From an uncultured Lachnospiraceae bacterium (lineage in GTDB: Bacteria > Bacillota > Clostridia > Lachnospirales > Lachnospiraceae), in NCBI GenBank assembly GCA_910588295.1, contig CAJUQO010000024.1, positions 1 through 44,960 on the forward strand: a stretch of DNA of 44,960 nucleotides. Direction: 5' to 3'. Position numbers and translations under genes: made by a program. The notes below the pieces were generated by a model. The model had not been told where the DNA came from, searched no databases, and saw only the letters and a program-made list of their open reading frames with translations. Shown piece after piece: positions 6,572 to 14,292 of the stretch (its first letter is position 1; each line of letters starts with the position of its first letter).

Positions 6572-7471
6572 TTATATATTTCCTCCCGTCTTCTGCTCTC
6601 TCTGCACGGATAGATTCTTTTTAGATTTATCTTCGGAAAATATAATATTTTCCGTACTCCCATTGTACTCTTCCAGGTGCAGTTCTCCGGATTTTCCGGA
6701 AAGCTCCGGCAGAATAGCCGCGGCCCTGGAAATCTTTTCTTCCGTCTCCCTGTCCTCCCCCAGAAGAATACGGATCTTCTCGTAATAAAGAGTTACCTCG
6801 CTATCCTCATTGAATTCCACCTGTTCCGGAATAATCTGATATTTGTTCAACATACGGCTGATACCCAGAATCGTATTAAATACTTTCTGGTCTTTCACCG
6901 GCAAAACCTCCTGCATCTGTACACTGTCAAAAGCCAGGCCCGTGATCAGCGGTACTTCCGTCATTGCCGCCACAGAGGACGTGGCCGGTTTGCCCACCAT
7001 CGGTTCGGCTCCCGGAAGCTCCGCCTCCTGAAGCTGTTCCTGGGCCTGCCCCTGCTGATCTCTCCTTTCATCATGAACCTCGCTTTTGACAATCCGCCCA
7101 TTCGCGTCAAAATACATATCACAATCCAGATACCGCACATAGCCAATCACCTGGGTTTCCTGTACTGTGATGCGGATACTGTGATTATCCACCATCCGCA
7201 CCTCAATACTCTCCACCAACGGCAGATTGGCCGGGGCATATTTCTTCTTTTTATAGGAGAGATAACGCGCATTATCGGAAAGCAGACCGCTCTGCACCTC
7301 TGCTATAATTTGCTCATCGCTGTACCGTGTATTTCCGATCACACTTACGTTCTGGATGGAATACTGTATAGAAAACCATATTCCCAGCACAACCGCTGCC
7401 AGGATCACCCCGGCAATTGTACCGACCCATATGTATACGCCATTCTGTCTACGACCATAATCCGATCTCAT
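6572..7471 (-). CDS. ftsQ: Cell division protein FtsQ/DivIB
   Basis: Bitopic division protein of 299 residues that links the early and late divisome with FtsL and DivIC. There is a short basic cytoplasmic tail, one membrane helix (about residues 13-36), and then a POTRA domain (from about residue 40, SIQNVSVIGNTRYSDEQI, to about 110). A beta-rich domain with a Gln/Glu-rich insertion (about residues 135-165) follows. The charged C-terminus is likely disordered. The start codon overlaps the murA stop codon in an ATGA motif, indicating translational coupling. Sequence conservation in this family is low, so the call rests on topology, the POTRA-like segment and position just before ftsZ. Confidence 0.88.
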   Translation of the reverse strand: MRSDYGRRQNGVYIWVGTIAGVILAAVVLGIWFSIQYSIQNVSVIGNTRYSDEQIIAEVQSGLLSDNARYLSYKKKKYAPANLPLVESIEVRMVDNHSIRITVQETQVIGYVRYLDCDMYFDANGRIVKSEVHDERRDQQGQAQEQLQEAELPGAEPMVGKPATSSVAAMTEVPLITGLAFDSVQMQEVLPVKDQKVFNTILGISRMLNKYQIIPEQVEFNEDSEVTLYYEKIRILLGEDRETEEKISRAAAILPELSGKSGELHLEEYNGSTENIIFSEDKSKKNLSVQREQKTGGNI

Positions 7472-8730
7472 GTTTTACTGTCTATCTTTACAATCCTTCC
7501 CCCCAGCAGATTGATTTCCTCGTAAAAGGATTCATAGCCCCTTTCTATATATTCCTGACATTCTACCACAGTCTGGCCCCGGGCCGCAAGCCCTGCCACC
7601 ACCAGGGCCGCCCCACCTCTGAGATCCTGGGCCCTGACCGCACAGCCTGTAAGCCGCACAGGCCCCTCCACCATGGCCTCATTATCCATGATCCTGATCC
7701 GGGCCCCCATACGGGACAACTGCCCGGCGACCCGAAAGCGATCCTCAAAAATCGTTTCCCGTATCCTGCTCACCCCCTCCAAAGTACAGCATACCGCCAT
7801 CAACGGGGACTGCAGATCCGTGGGAAAACCGGGGTGCACGGCTGTCGTGACTTCACCGACATTATTCCGCACCCGGCGGCTGTCCGTTAACAGTGTACCA
7901 CCGTTCCATGAAAACTGTCCACCCATTTTCTCATAAACCTTCAGTAATTCATCCAGCTCCTCCCGGGGCGCCCCCACGAGGCTGACCTGTCCCCGGGTGA
8001 CAGCGCCGGAAAGCACCAGCGTCCCCGCCGCAATCCGGTCAGCGGGAATCGTATATTCTCCGTCATGGAGGCGGCTGTTCCCGGCTATACAGATAGATCC
8101 GGTGCCGTCTCCCTCGATATCGGCTCCCATGCACCGCAGAAAAGCGCACAGGTGCCTGATCTCCGGTTCCCTGGCGCAGTTTTCAAGAATCACCGGCTCC
8201 CTGGCATAGACAGCGGCCAGTATCCCATTCTCTGTAGCCCCCACACTGGGACGGGGAAACCGATGCCGGACACCTTTCAGCTCCTTGCAGCTTAGCACTA
8301 ACTGCCGGCCTTTCCGTTCGATCGCGGCTCCCATGTCGGCAAACAATTTCAGATGATAGTCAATGGGCCTTTTTCCAATCACACACCCGCCGGGATAACC
8401 GATCTGCACCCTGCCGCAGCGTCCCAACATACTTCCCATCAGCATCACCGATGACCGCATCCGCCCGCACAGCCCTTCCTCCACCGCCGTCCCGCAGATC
8501 TGAGAACAATCCAGAATCAGCGTATGTCCCTCCCACCGGGTTCCGGCCCCGAAATCCTTCAGCATCTGTTCCATATTGTATACGTCGGATATCCGGGGAC
8601 AATTATGTAAGACCGTGTACCCTCTATGTAATATGGCACCGGCCATGATAGGCAGCGCCGCATTTTTGGAGCCCTGGACAGGAATCTCACCCTTCAGGCA
8701 GACTTCGCCGCCTACTAGAATCTTCCCCAC
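7468..8730 (-). CDS. murA: UDP-N-acetylglucosamine 1-carboxyvinyltransferase (MurA)
   Basis: Transfers enolpyruvate from PEP to UDP-GlcNAc, the first committed step of peptidoglycan synthesis. The 420-residue length is typical. Lys22 (SKNAALPI), the PEP-binding Cys116 in PGGCVIGKRP, Arg121 and the catalytic Asp in HPGFPTDLQ are all present. The Cys means it should be fosfomycin-sensitive. The start is GTG 8730 with GGGAG upstream. It sits between ftsW and ftsQ, where many bacteria have murG or murB/murC. Low-GC Gram-positives usually carry two MurA paralogues; which one this is cannot be told here. Confidence 0.94.
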   Translation of the reverse strand: MGKILVGGEVCLKGEIPVQGSKNAALPIMAGAILHRGYTVLHNCPRISDVYNMEQMLKDFGAGTRWEGHTLILDCSQICGTAVEEGLCGRMRSSVMLMGSMLGRCGRVQIGYPGGCVIGKRPIDYHLKLFADMGAAIERKGRQLVLSCKELKGVRHRFPRPSVGATENGILAAVYAREPVILENCAREPEIRHLCAFLRCMGADIEGDGTGSICIAGNSRLHDGEYTIPADRIAAGTLVLSGAVTRGQVSLVGAPREELDELLKVYEKMGGQFSWNGGTLLTDSRRVRNNVGEVTTAVHPGFPTDLQSPLMAVCCTLEGVSRIRETIFEDRFRVAGQLSRMGARIRIMDNEAMVEGPVRLTGCAVRAQDLRGGAALVVAGLAARGQTVVECQEYIERGYESFYEEINLLGGRIVKIDSKT

Positions 8731-8805
8731 TCATACACTCCCAAACTTTTCTTATCCTTATATATATGCGTTCCGGAACCGTTTTGTTACTGTTTTGCCA
8801 AAGGA

Positions 8806-9906
8806 TCAGGGGTTCCGATGAACCGTCTGACGGCTGATATTCAGAGCAATGCCCATTTCCCCGTGGAGAAATACCACCGATGTGCCGCCATAACTGATAA
8901 ACGGAAGGGTGATACCTGTGTTGGGAATAGAGTTTGTGACCACGGCCACATTCAGGAGCACCTGCAGGGCAATATGAACCATAATGCCCGCGCAGATCAG
9001 GCTCCCTTTCAAATCCGGGGCCCGGACGGACAGAAGCATCAGCCGCCACAGTAAAAAGCCAAATACTGCCAGCAAAAATACTGCCCCGAAGAAACCTGTC
9101 TCCTCGCACACAATGGAAAAAATCATGTCATTCTGGGCCTCCGGCACAAAACCCAGTTTCTGCATGCTGCCGCCCAGTCCTGTTCCGAACAGGCCGCCGC
9201 TGCCGATGGCATAGAGTCCCTGGATAGTCTGGAACCCTTTATCATAATTCTCCGGATCCAGCCAGACGGCAATCCGCTCCAGTCTGTAGCTCTCTGCCGC
9301 CAGAAACACACCCGCCAGCAGCGCCGCCGCCCCGCCCAGCCCTACGAACTGCATATAGTAGGGATTAGACATAAAGATCAGACATGCGGCAATACCCAGG
9401 ATAATGATGGCGGTACTCAGATTATTGGTAGCCACCAGGGCCACTATGGGCAGTACATAGAGAAAAATTCTCACAGCGAAAAGCAATCCTGCTCTTTTGT
9501 TTCCCTGGCGGCTGATCACACCGGCCAGCAGGAGGATCACCGCCACCTTGGCCAGCTCTGAGGGCTGAAAAGAAAGAGGGCCCAGGGCCAGCCAGCGCTT
9601 CGAACCGTTATATTCCTGCCCCACAAAAAGCACCGCTGTGGACAGCGCTAGGGACAAAAAATAGATCAGCCCCGCATAGCGGGTGACCAGGTGATAGTCC
9701 GTACAGGACACACCGGCCATCACCGTCAATCCGAGACTGACTGCCAAAAACTGTTTTTTAAAATAGTAGGCAGCGTCATGGAACCTGGCCTGCCCGTAAT
9801 AAGCCCCGGTGCTGTAGAGGTACACCATGCCAAGAACAGTGATCACCAGCACGGCTGCCAGAAGCGCCCTATCACATTTCTTATCCGCCCGAAAGAGTTC
9901 TGCCAT
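8806..9906 (-). CDS. ftsW: Peptidoglycan polymerase FtsW (SEDS family)
   Basis: Multi-span SEDS glycan polymerase that works with a class B PBP at the septum. About ten hydrophobic segments are visible. Family marks are NGSKRWLALGPLSFQPSELAK, the WLDPENYDKGFQTIQG region with IGSGGLFGTGLGGSMQK, and the final LPFISYGGTS. I chose ATG 9906 because GGAG lies 8 nt upstream; GTG 9927 would add seven residues with a weaker site. The product is about 366 residues. The 122-bp gap to murD (9907-10028) holds no gene or terminator that I can see. Confidence 0.93.
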   Translation of the reverse strand: MAELFRADKKCDRALLAAVLVITVLGMVYLYSTGAYYGQARFHDAAYYFKKQFLAVSLGLTVMAGVSCTDYHLVTRYAGLIYFLSLALSTAVLFVGQEYNGSKRWLALGPLSFQPSELAKVAVILLLAGVISRQGNKRAGLLFAVRIFLYVLPIVALVATNNLSTAIIILGIAACLIFMSNPYYMQFVGLGGAAALLAGVFLAAESYRLERIAVWLDPENYDKGFQTIQGLYAIGSGGLFGTGLGGSMQKLGFVPEAQNDMIFSIVCEETGFFGAVFLLAVFGFLLWRLMLLSVRAPDLKGSLICAGIMVHIALQVLLNVAVVTNSIPNTGITLPFISYGGTSVVFLHGEMGIALNISRQTVHRNP

Positions 9907-10028
9907 CCGCCCTGCTCCGGAAAACACTGCTTTTCCATCACTATATGCGAAGGATGGACAGTATAGAACCGCTATATACCCTCCCCGGTTCAGAAAACGG
10001 GAACAGGATGCCGCCGCAACCGCTCCGC

Positions 10029-11381
10029 CTAAAGCCGTCCCACATATTCCTTAAATTTCCTGCCGCGAATCTCATAGTTTGGAAACTGTCCCCAGCTCGC
10101 GCAGGCCGGCGACAGCAGCACCGCTTCTCCCGCCACGGCATGATCCGCGCAGATCCGGACAGCCTCCTCCAGATCGTCGGCCAGGATCGTATCCATAAAG
10201 CCGCAGCCATGGGCAGCCTCGGCGATCTTTTCCCTGGTCTGCCCGATCAGTACCAGGCCCCGTACTTTGCCGTCAAAAGCCCGGATCCACTCTTCATAGG
10301 AGGAATCTTTATCATAACCGCCGCCAATCAGCCAGGTGGGCCGGTTCATGGCCCGAATACCCTTAATCGCAGCGTCGGGGTTCGTTCCCTTGGAATCATT
10401 ATAGTAAACCACGCCGTTTTTTTCAGTCACATACTCGATCCGATGTTCTACAGCGTGAAAATTTCTCACTGAATGGCGGATGCTGTCCATGGGCACTCCG
10501 GCCCGCCAGGCCATCGCCACGGCAGCCATCACGTTTTCATGGTTATGGCGACCCAGCAGATGTAGCTCATTGGTATCGAGCACATCTATTTCCCTGCCTT
10601 CCACGGAGAGCACGATCGTCTCCCCCCGCAGATAGATTCCTTCGGGCAGCTCCCGCTTACTGGAAAAATACATGACCGACGCCGGCGCCGTTTTTCCGAA
10701 CTCCCGGAGCGCCTCGTCCTCGTAATTCAGCACCACCGTATCCTCTTTGGTCTGATTCCGGCAGATCTGCTCCTTTACACGAATGTATTCCGCCATGGTA
10801 TGATGGCGGTTCAGATGATCTTCGGTGATATTTAAGATCGCGCTGACCCGGGGATGGAAGGTGTGAACCGTCTCCAGCTGAAAGCTGCTGATTTCCGCCA
10901 CCGTCACTGTGTCCGGCACCATCTCAAGGGCTACGGAGGTATAGGGCGTACCGATGTTACCCACCACATAGACACTGTCCCGGGCGTCCGCCATGATCCG
11001 TCCCAGCAGGGCTGTGGTGGTAGTTTTCCCGTTGGTCCCGGTGATCGCCAGCACCGTCCCCTGCCCGGCCTGCCAGGCCAGCTCCACCTCGCCCCACACG
11101 GGAACCTTTTCCTTGATCCGCAGAACATCCGGCAGATCCGTAGGCACTCCGGGACTCAAGACAGCCAGATCCAGATCATCCAGCGCCTCCTCCGGTAATT
11201 CTCCCAGGATCACCCGGGCGCCTTCCCTTTTCTTCAGCTTTGCCAGGATCTCCTCCGGCTCCTGCCTATCGTTTCCGTCATAGAGGATTACTCCGGCCCC
11301 CTTTTCCAGCAAAAGATCCGCTGCCCCTATACCGCTCACTCCTGTGCCGAATACCAGCACCCGTTTATTTTCCATATCCAT
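10029..11381 (-). CDS. murD: UDP-N-acetylmuramoyl-L-alanine--D-glutamate ligase (MurD)
   Basis: ATP-dependent addition of D-Glu to UDP-MurNAc-L-Ala in the cytoplasm (450 residues). The N-terminal nucleotide fold reads VLVFGTGVSGIGAADLL, the ATP loop is ITGTNGKTTTT, and the central domain has ITEDHLNRHHTM. The Mur ligase His/Arg region is HAVEHRIEYV, followed by YNDSKGTNPDA and the C-terminal LLSPACASWGQFPNYEIRG. ATG 11381 has GGAGG 5 nt upstream, and that ribosome site overlaps the mraY stop codon, so the two genes are coupled. Confidence 0.96.
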   Translation of the reverse strand: MDMENKRVLVFGTGVSGIGAADLLLEKGAGVILYDGNDRQEPEEILAKLKKREGARVILGELPEEALDDLDLAVLSPGVPTDLPDVLRIKEKVPVWGEVELAWQAGQGTVLAITGTNGKTTTTALLGRIMADARDSVYVVGNIGTPYTSVALEMVPDTVTVAEISSFQLETVHTFHPRVSAILNITEDHLNRHHTMAEYIRVKEQICRNQTKEDTVVLNYEDEALREFGKTAPASVMYFSSKRELPEGIYLRGETIVLSVEGREIDVLDTNELHLLGRHNHENVMAAVAMAWRAGVPMDSIRHSVRNFHAVEHRIEYVTEKNGVVYYNDSKGTNPDAAIKGIRAMNRPTWLIGGGYDKDSSYEEWIRAFDGKVRGLVLIGQTREKIAEAAHGCGFMDTILADDLEEAVRICADHAVAGEAVLLSPACASWGQFPNYEIRGRKFKEYVGRL

Positions 11382-11390
11382 GGTCTCCTC

Positions 11391-12347
11391 CTACATACCC
11401 AAAAAGCCAATCATACAAAGTATCGCCGTCAGAATAGCAAACACAAATACCACCCTTGTCTCGGACCAGCCGCAGAGCTCAAAATGATGATGGATCGGAG
11501 CCATCTTGAATATCCTCTTTCCCCCGGTGGCCTTGAAATAAGTCACCTGGAGCATCACGGACAATACCTCCACCACATAGACCAGTCCCACCAGCAGCAA
11601 AAAGATCGGCATCTGCAGCATGTAAGCCGACCCGGCCACAAAACCACCCAGGGCCAGGGAGCCGGTATCACCCATAAATACGCTGGCCGGAAAGCAGTTG
11701 AACAGCAAAAACCCCATCAACGCCCCTGTCACCGCGCAGGTGATCGGCGTGATCCCGCTGCCCTTCATGAGGGCCGCCACTGTGAAAAAAATAGCCACCA
11801 TCACCGTCACGCTAGAGGCCAGGCCGTCCAGGCCGTCAGTAAAGTTTACACCGTTTACCGTACCCACCACCGCAAAAAACAGTACGGGAACCGCCAGCCA
11901 GCCGATATCCAGATGATACCCGCCGGTAAAAGGGATCTGCAGCGTCAGCGGTATGTTTGTATATAAGATCAGATACAGTGCGAATATACCCGTCACCACA
12001 AGCTGCAGCGCCATCTTTTGCCTGGGAAACAGGCCGTCCGAGCGATGCAGCACCACCTTGAGATAGTCATCCAGAAAACCGATCAGGCCGAAACCCAGGG
12101 TCAGAAACAGCACGGGAATGATATCCGGATTGCTCCTGACAAAAAAAAGTGACGTAACTGTAGTCGCGATCAGAAAAATCAGGCCGCCCATGGTGGGCGT
12201 ACCGGCTTTCTTCAAATGGGACTGGACACCGTCCTCCCTCTCCGTCTGCCCCACCTTCAGCCTGCGCAGAAAAGGAATAATAAACGGCGCCAGAGCCACG
12301 CTGATCACAAAAGCCACAATCACAGGTATCACAATACTTGTATCCAT
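11391..12347 (-). CDS. mraY: Phospho-N-acetylmuramoyl-pentapeptide transferase (MraY)
   Basis: Integral membrane enzyme that makes lipid I from UDP-MurNAc-pentapeptide and undecaprenyl phosphate. About ten membrane segments are present. Catalytic motifs are GFLDDYLKV, NFTDGLDGLA, FMGDTGSLALGG and the IHHHFEL histidine loop near the C-terminus. ATG 12347 was chosen (318 residues) because GGAGG lies 5 nt upstream; a GTG four codons earlier overlaps that site. A 6-bp hairpin (12361-12376) precedes the ribosome site. Confidence 0.95.
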   Translation of the reverse strand: MDTSIVIPVIVAFVISVALAPFIIPFLRRLKVGQTEREDGVQSHLKKAGTPTMGGLIFLIATTVTSLFFVRSNPDIIPVLFLTLGFGLIGFLDDYLKVVLHRSDGLFPRQKMALQLVVTGIFALYLILYTNIPLTLQIPFTGGYHLDIGWLAVPVLFFAVVGTVNGVNFTDGLDGLASSVTVMVAIFFTVAALMKGSGITPITCAVTGALMGFLLFNCFPASVFMGDTGSLALGGFVAGSAYMLQMPIFLLLVGLVYVVEVLSVMLQVTYFKATGGKRIFKMAPIHHHFELCGWSETRVVFVFAILTAILCMIGFLGM

Positions 12348-12360
12348 ATTTCCCTCCACA

Positions 12361-12376
12361 AGCGCATCTCTGCGCT
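12361..12376 (-). promoter_or_regulatory. Small hairpin just before the mraY ribosome-binding site
   Basis: AGCGCA and TGCGCT pair perfectly around a GAGA loop on the minus-strand RNA. It lies in the 107-bp gap between the upstream PBP gene and mraY, a few bases before the GTGGAGGG ribosome site. There is no U-run, so it is not a terminator; it may shield or mark the translation start region. Confidence 0.4.
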
Positions 12377-12454
12377 AAATTTGCCCTCAGTATTTCCGCG
12401 GTAACACAATTGCCCGGTTCCTGAATCGTTACCAGTATACGTCCTTTTTCTTCA

Positions 12455-14224
12455 TTAATCAACTATTTTATCGGCTTCGCTGCCGTCCTCTTTTACAGGA
12501 GCCTTTTCAATGCCCAGCCAGGGAAGGATATTCTCATAGATCCCTCGGATCACCGGGGCGGCAATGGTGCCGCCATAATATACTCCCTGAGGATTGCGGA
12601 TAATGCAGATCCCCAGGATCTCGGGATCATCCGCCGGGGCGAAGCCCACAAAGGAAGCAATATAACGGTTTGCGCTCCGGGGCAGGGTCTGGGAGGTGGC
12701 CGTCTTTCCGCCGATGGCATAACCTTCGATATAGGCGTTCTTCCCTCCGCCCTCGGACACCACTTTTTCCAAGGCAAACTGCATGGTCTCGGATACTTCG
12801 GCGGATACGATCCTCTCCCCCTCCCCGTAGTCCAGCACGCGGATATAGCTGCCGTCGGCGCTCTCCAGGGACACGCCGATATGGGGCGTCACTGTGGTAC
12901 CGCCGTTTACCAGAGCGCAGACCGTAGACGCCAGCCGGATCGGCGTGATCTGGAAGGACTGGCCGAAGGCCATGGTGGCCAGCTCCACCTGCCCGATATT
13001 TTTCAGGTCATGCATGATCGTTCCCGCCTCACCTGGCAGGTCAATCCCCGTTTTCTCAAACAGCTTAAATTTTTTAAAATAATTATAGAAGGTTTCCGCC
13101 CCCAGCCGCAGGGCCACATCCATAAAAACGGGATTGCAGGAATTCTCAATGCCCTGCAGAAAAGTCTCCGCTCCATGGCCGGTCCGCTTATGACAGTGGA
13201 TCCGTCTGTCCTCCACCACACGGTAACCGCCGCAGGAAAAGGAATCCTCCAGTGTGACCACTCCCTGCTCCAGAGCTGCCGAGGCCGTGATGATTTTGAA
13301 GGCAGAGCCCGGCTCATAGGTATCATTGAGACAGGCGTTGCGCCACATCCCGTTCAGTTTATCCTGAAGGGCGTCGCCGGACAAACCTTTGTTTTCCCCC
13401 GTATCCGGCAGAGTGAACGGATCGTTCAGGTTAAATTCCGGCGCGTTCACCATGGCGTAAATCTCCCCGTTTTTCGGGTTCATCAGAAGGATGGAGACAC
13501 TGTCGGCCTGTTTTTCCTCCAGCACTTTCTCCGCGGCCTGGGTGGCGTACATCTGCATATTCACGTCCAGGCTGGTGGTCAGATTCCAGCCGTCCACCGG
13601 CTCGATCCGGTTTTCGCCCGCATCGGGCAGATCCACCCCCTTGGCGTCGGTCTCCACGAGGATCGTCCCCGCCGTGCCCTGAAGCCATTTATCATATTCT
13701 ACTTCCAGCCCTACGATTCCCTGGTTATCCGCTCCCGTAAAACCCAATACCCGGGACGCCAAGGAATCATAGGGGTACGTCCGTTTATAATCTTCATCCA
13801 CTTTCACCCCCGGCAGCTTGAGCGCCCGAACCGCATCGCCGGTCTCCTTGGGCACATTGGAAGCGATCCGTTCCATGGAGGAAACCTTCTCTACCTTTTT
13901 TCTCACCCGCTCCTCATCCAGAGACAGTATCTCGCAGAGAGTGCGGGTCACTTCATCTTCATCCTCGATCTGGCTGTGCACCACGGAGATCGTGCAGACC
14001 GGCTCATTGGAGGCCAGCACTGTTCCGTTCCGGTCAAGGATCAGCCCCCGGGCCGCTTTGATGGGCCTCTCCCTCTCGTGGAGCTGCTGCGCTTTATCCG
14101 AGTAATAATCCCCCCGAAATACCATCAGATAAAACAGCCGCACCGATAAAAGGCCCAGAATAGCCACAAATACAAGAAATAGAAGATATACCTTTCTTCT
14201 GTGAAAAATCTTGTTTTTCTGCAT
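12455..14224 (-). CDS. Class B penicillin-binding protein, FtsI/SpoVD type (second of two)
   Basis: Septal transpeptidase family, 589 residues. One N-terminal membrane helix (about 12-33) is followed by the dimerisation domain (RGLILDRNGTVLASN) and the transpeptidase domain: nucleophile Ser307 in EPGSAFK and SCN at 362-364. The third motif reads KTA (507-509) instead of KTG. There is no PASTA domain. ATG 14224 sits 5 nt after a GTGGGGG ribosome site that is itself inside a hairpin (14225-14273). In a sporeformer with two tandem class B PBPs, one is often the spore cortex enzyme SpoVD and the other the vegetative FtsI. The regulatory hairpin makes this one the better SpoVD candidate, which is inference. 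Confidence 0.88.
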   Translation of the reverse strand: MQKNKIFHRRKVYLLFLVFVAILGLLSVRLFYLMVFRGDYYSDKAQQLHERERPIKAARGLILDRNGTVLASNEPVCTISVVHSQIEDEDEVTRTLCEILSLDEERVRKKVEKVSSMERIASNVPKETGDAVRALKLPGVKVDEDYKRTYPYDSLASRVLGFTGADNQGIVGLEVEYDKWLQGTAGTILVETDAKGVDLPDAGENRIEPVDGWNLTTSLDVNMQMYATQAAEKVLEEKQADSVSILLMNPKNGEIYAMVNAPEFNLNDPFTLPDTGENKGLSGDALQDKLNGMWRNACLNDTYEPGSAFKIITASAALEQGVVTLEDSFSCGGYRVVEDRRIHCHKRTGHGAETFLQGIENSCNPVFMDVALRLGAETFYNYFKKFKLFEKTGIDLPGEAGTIMHDLKNIGQVELATMAFGQSFQITPIRLASTVCALVNGGTTVTPHIGVSLESADGSYIRVLDYGEGERIVSAEVSETMQFALEKVVSEGGGKNAYIEGYAIGGKTATSQTLPRSANRYIASFVGFAPADDPEILGICIIRNPQGVYYGGTIAAPVIRGIYENILPWLGIEKAPVKEDGSEADKIVD

Positions 14225-14273
14225 AAAAACCCCCACAGATTCATCCTTTTAATTTATGGAAGAATCTATGGGG
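14225..14273 (-). promoter_or_regulatory. Terminator-like hairpin that contains the ribosome site of the downstream PBP gene
   Basis: On the minus-strand RNA, CCCCATAGATTC (14262-14273) pairs over 12 bp, with one G-U, to GAATCTGTGGGG (14231-14242). GTTTTT and then the ATG follow at once. The GTGGGGG ribosome site is the 3' arm of the stem. The element could end transcription or block translation of the second PBP gene. Confidence 0.7.
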
Positions 14274-14292
14274 TTATACCTCCGGTCCGTCT

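Noticed and set aside
12881..14149. A 422-codon plus-strand frame opposite the second PBP gene
   Set aside because: His/Arg/Gly-rich mirror of a well-supported PBP with all catalytic motifs; no ribosome site or homology.
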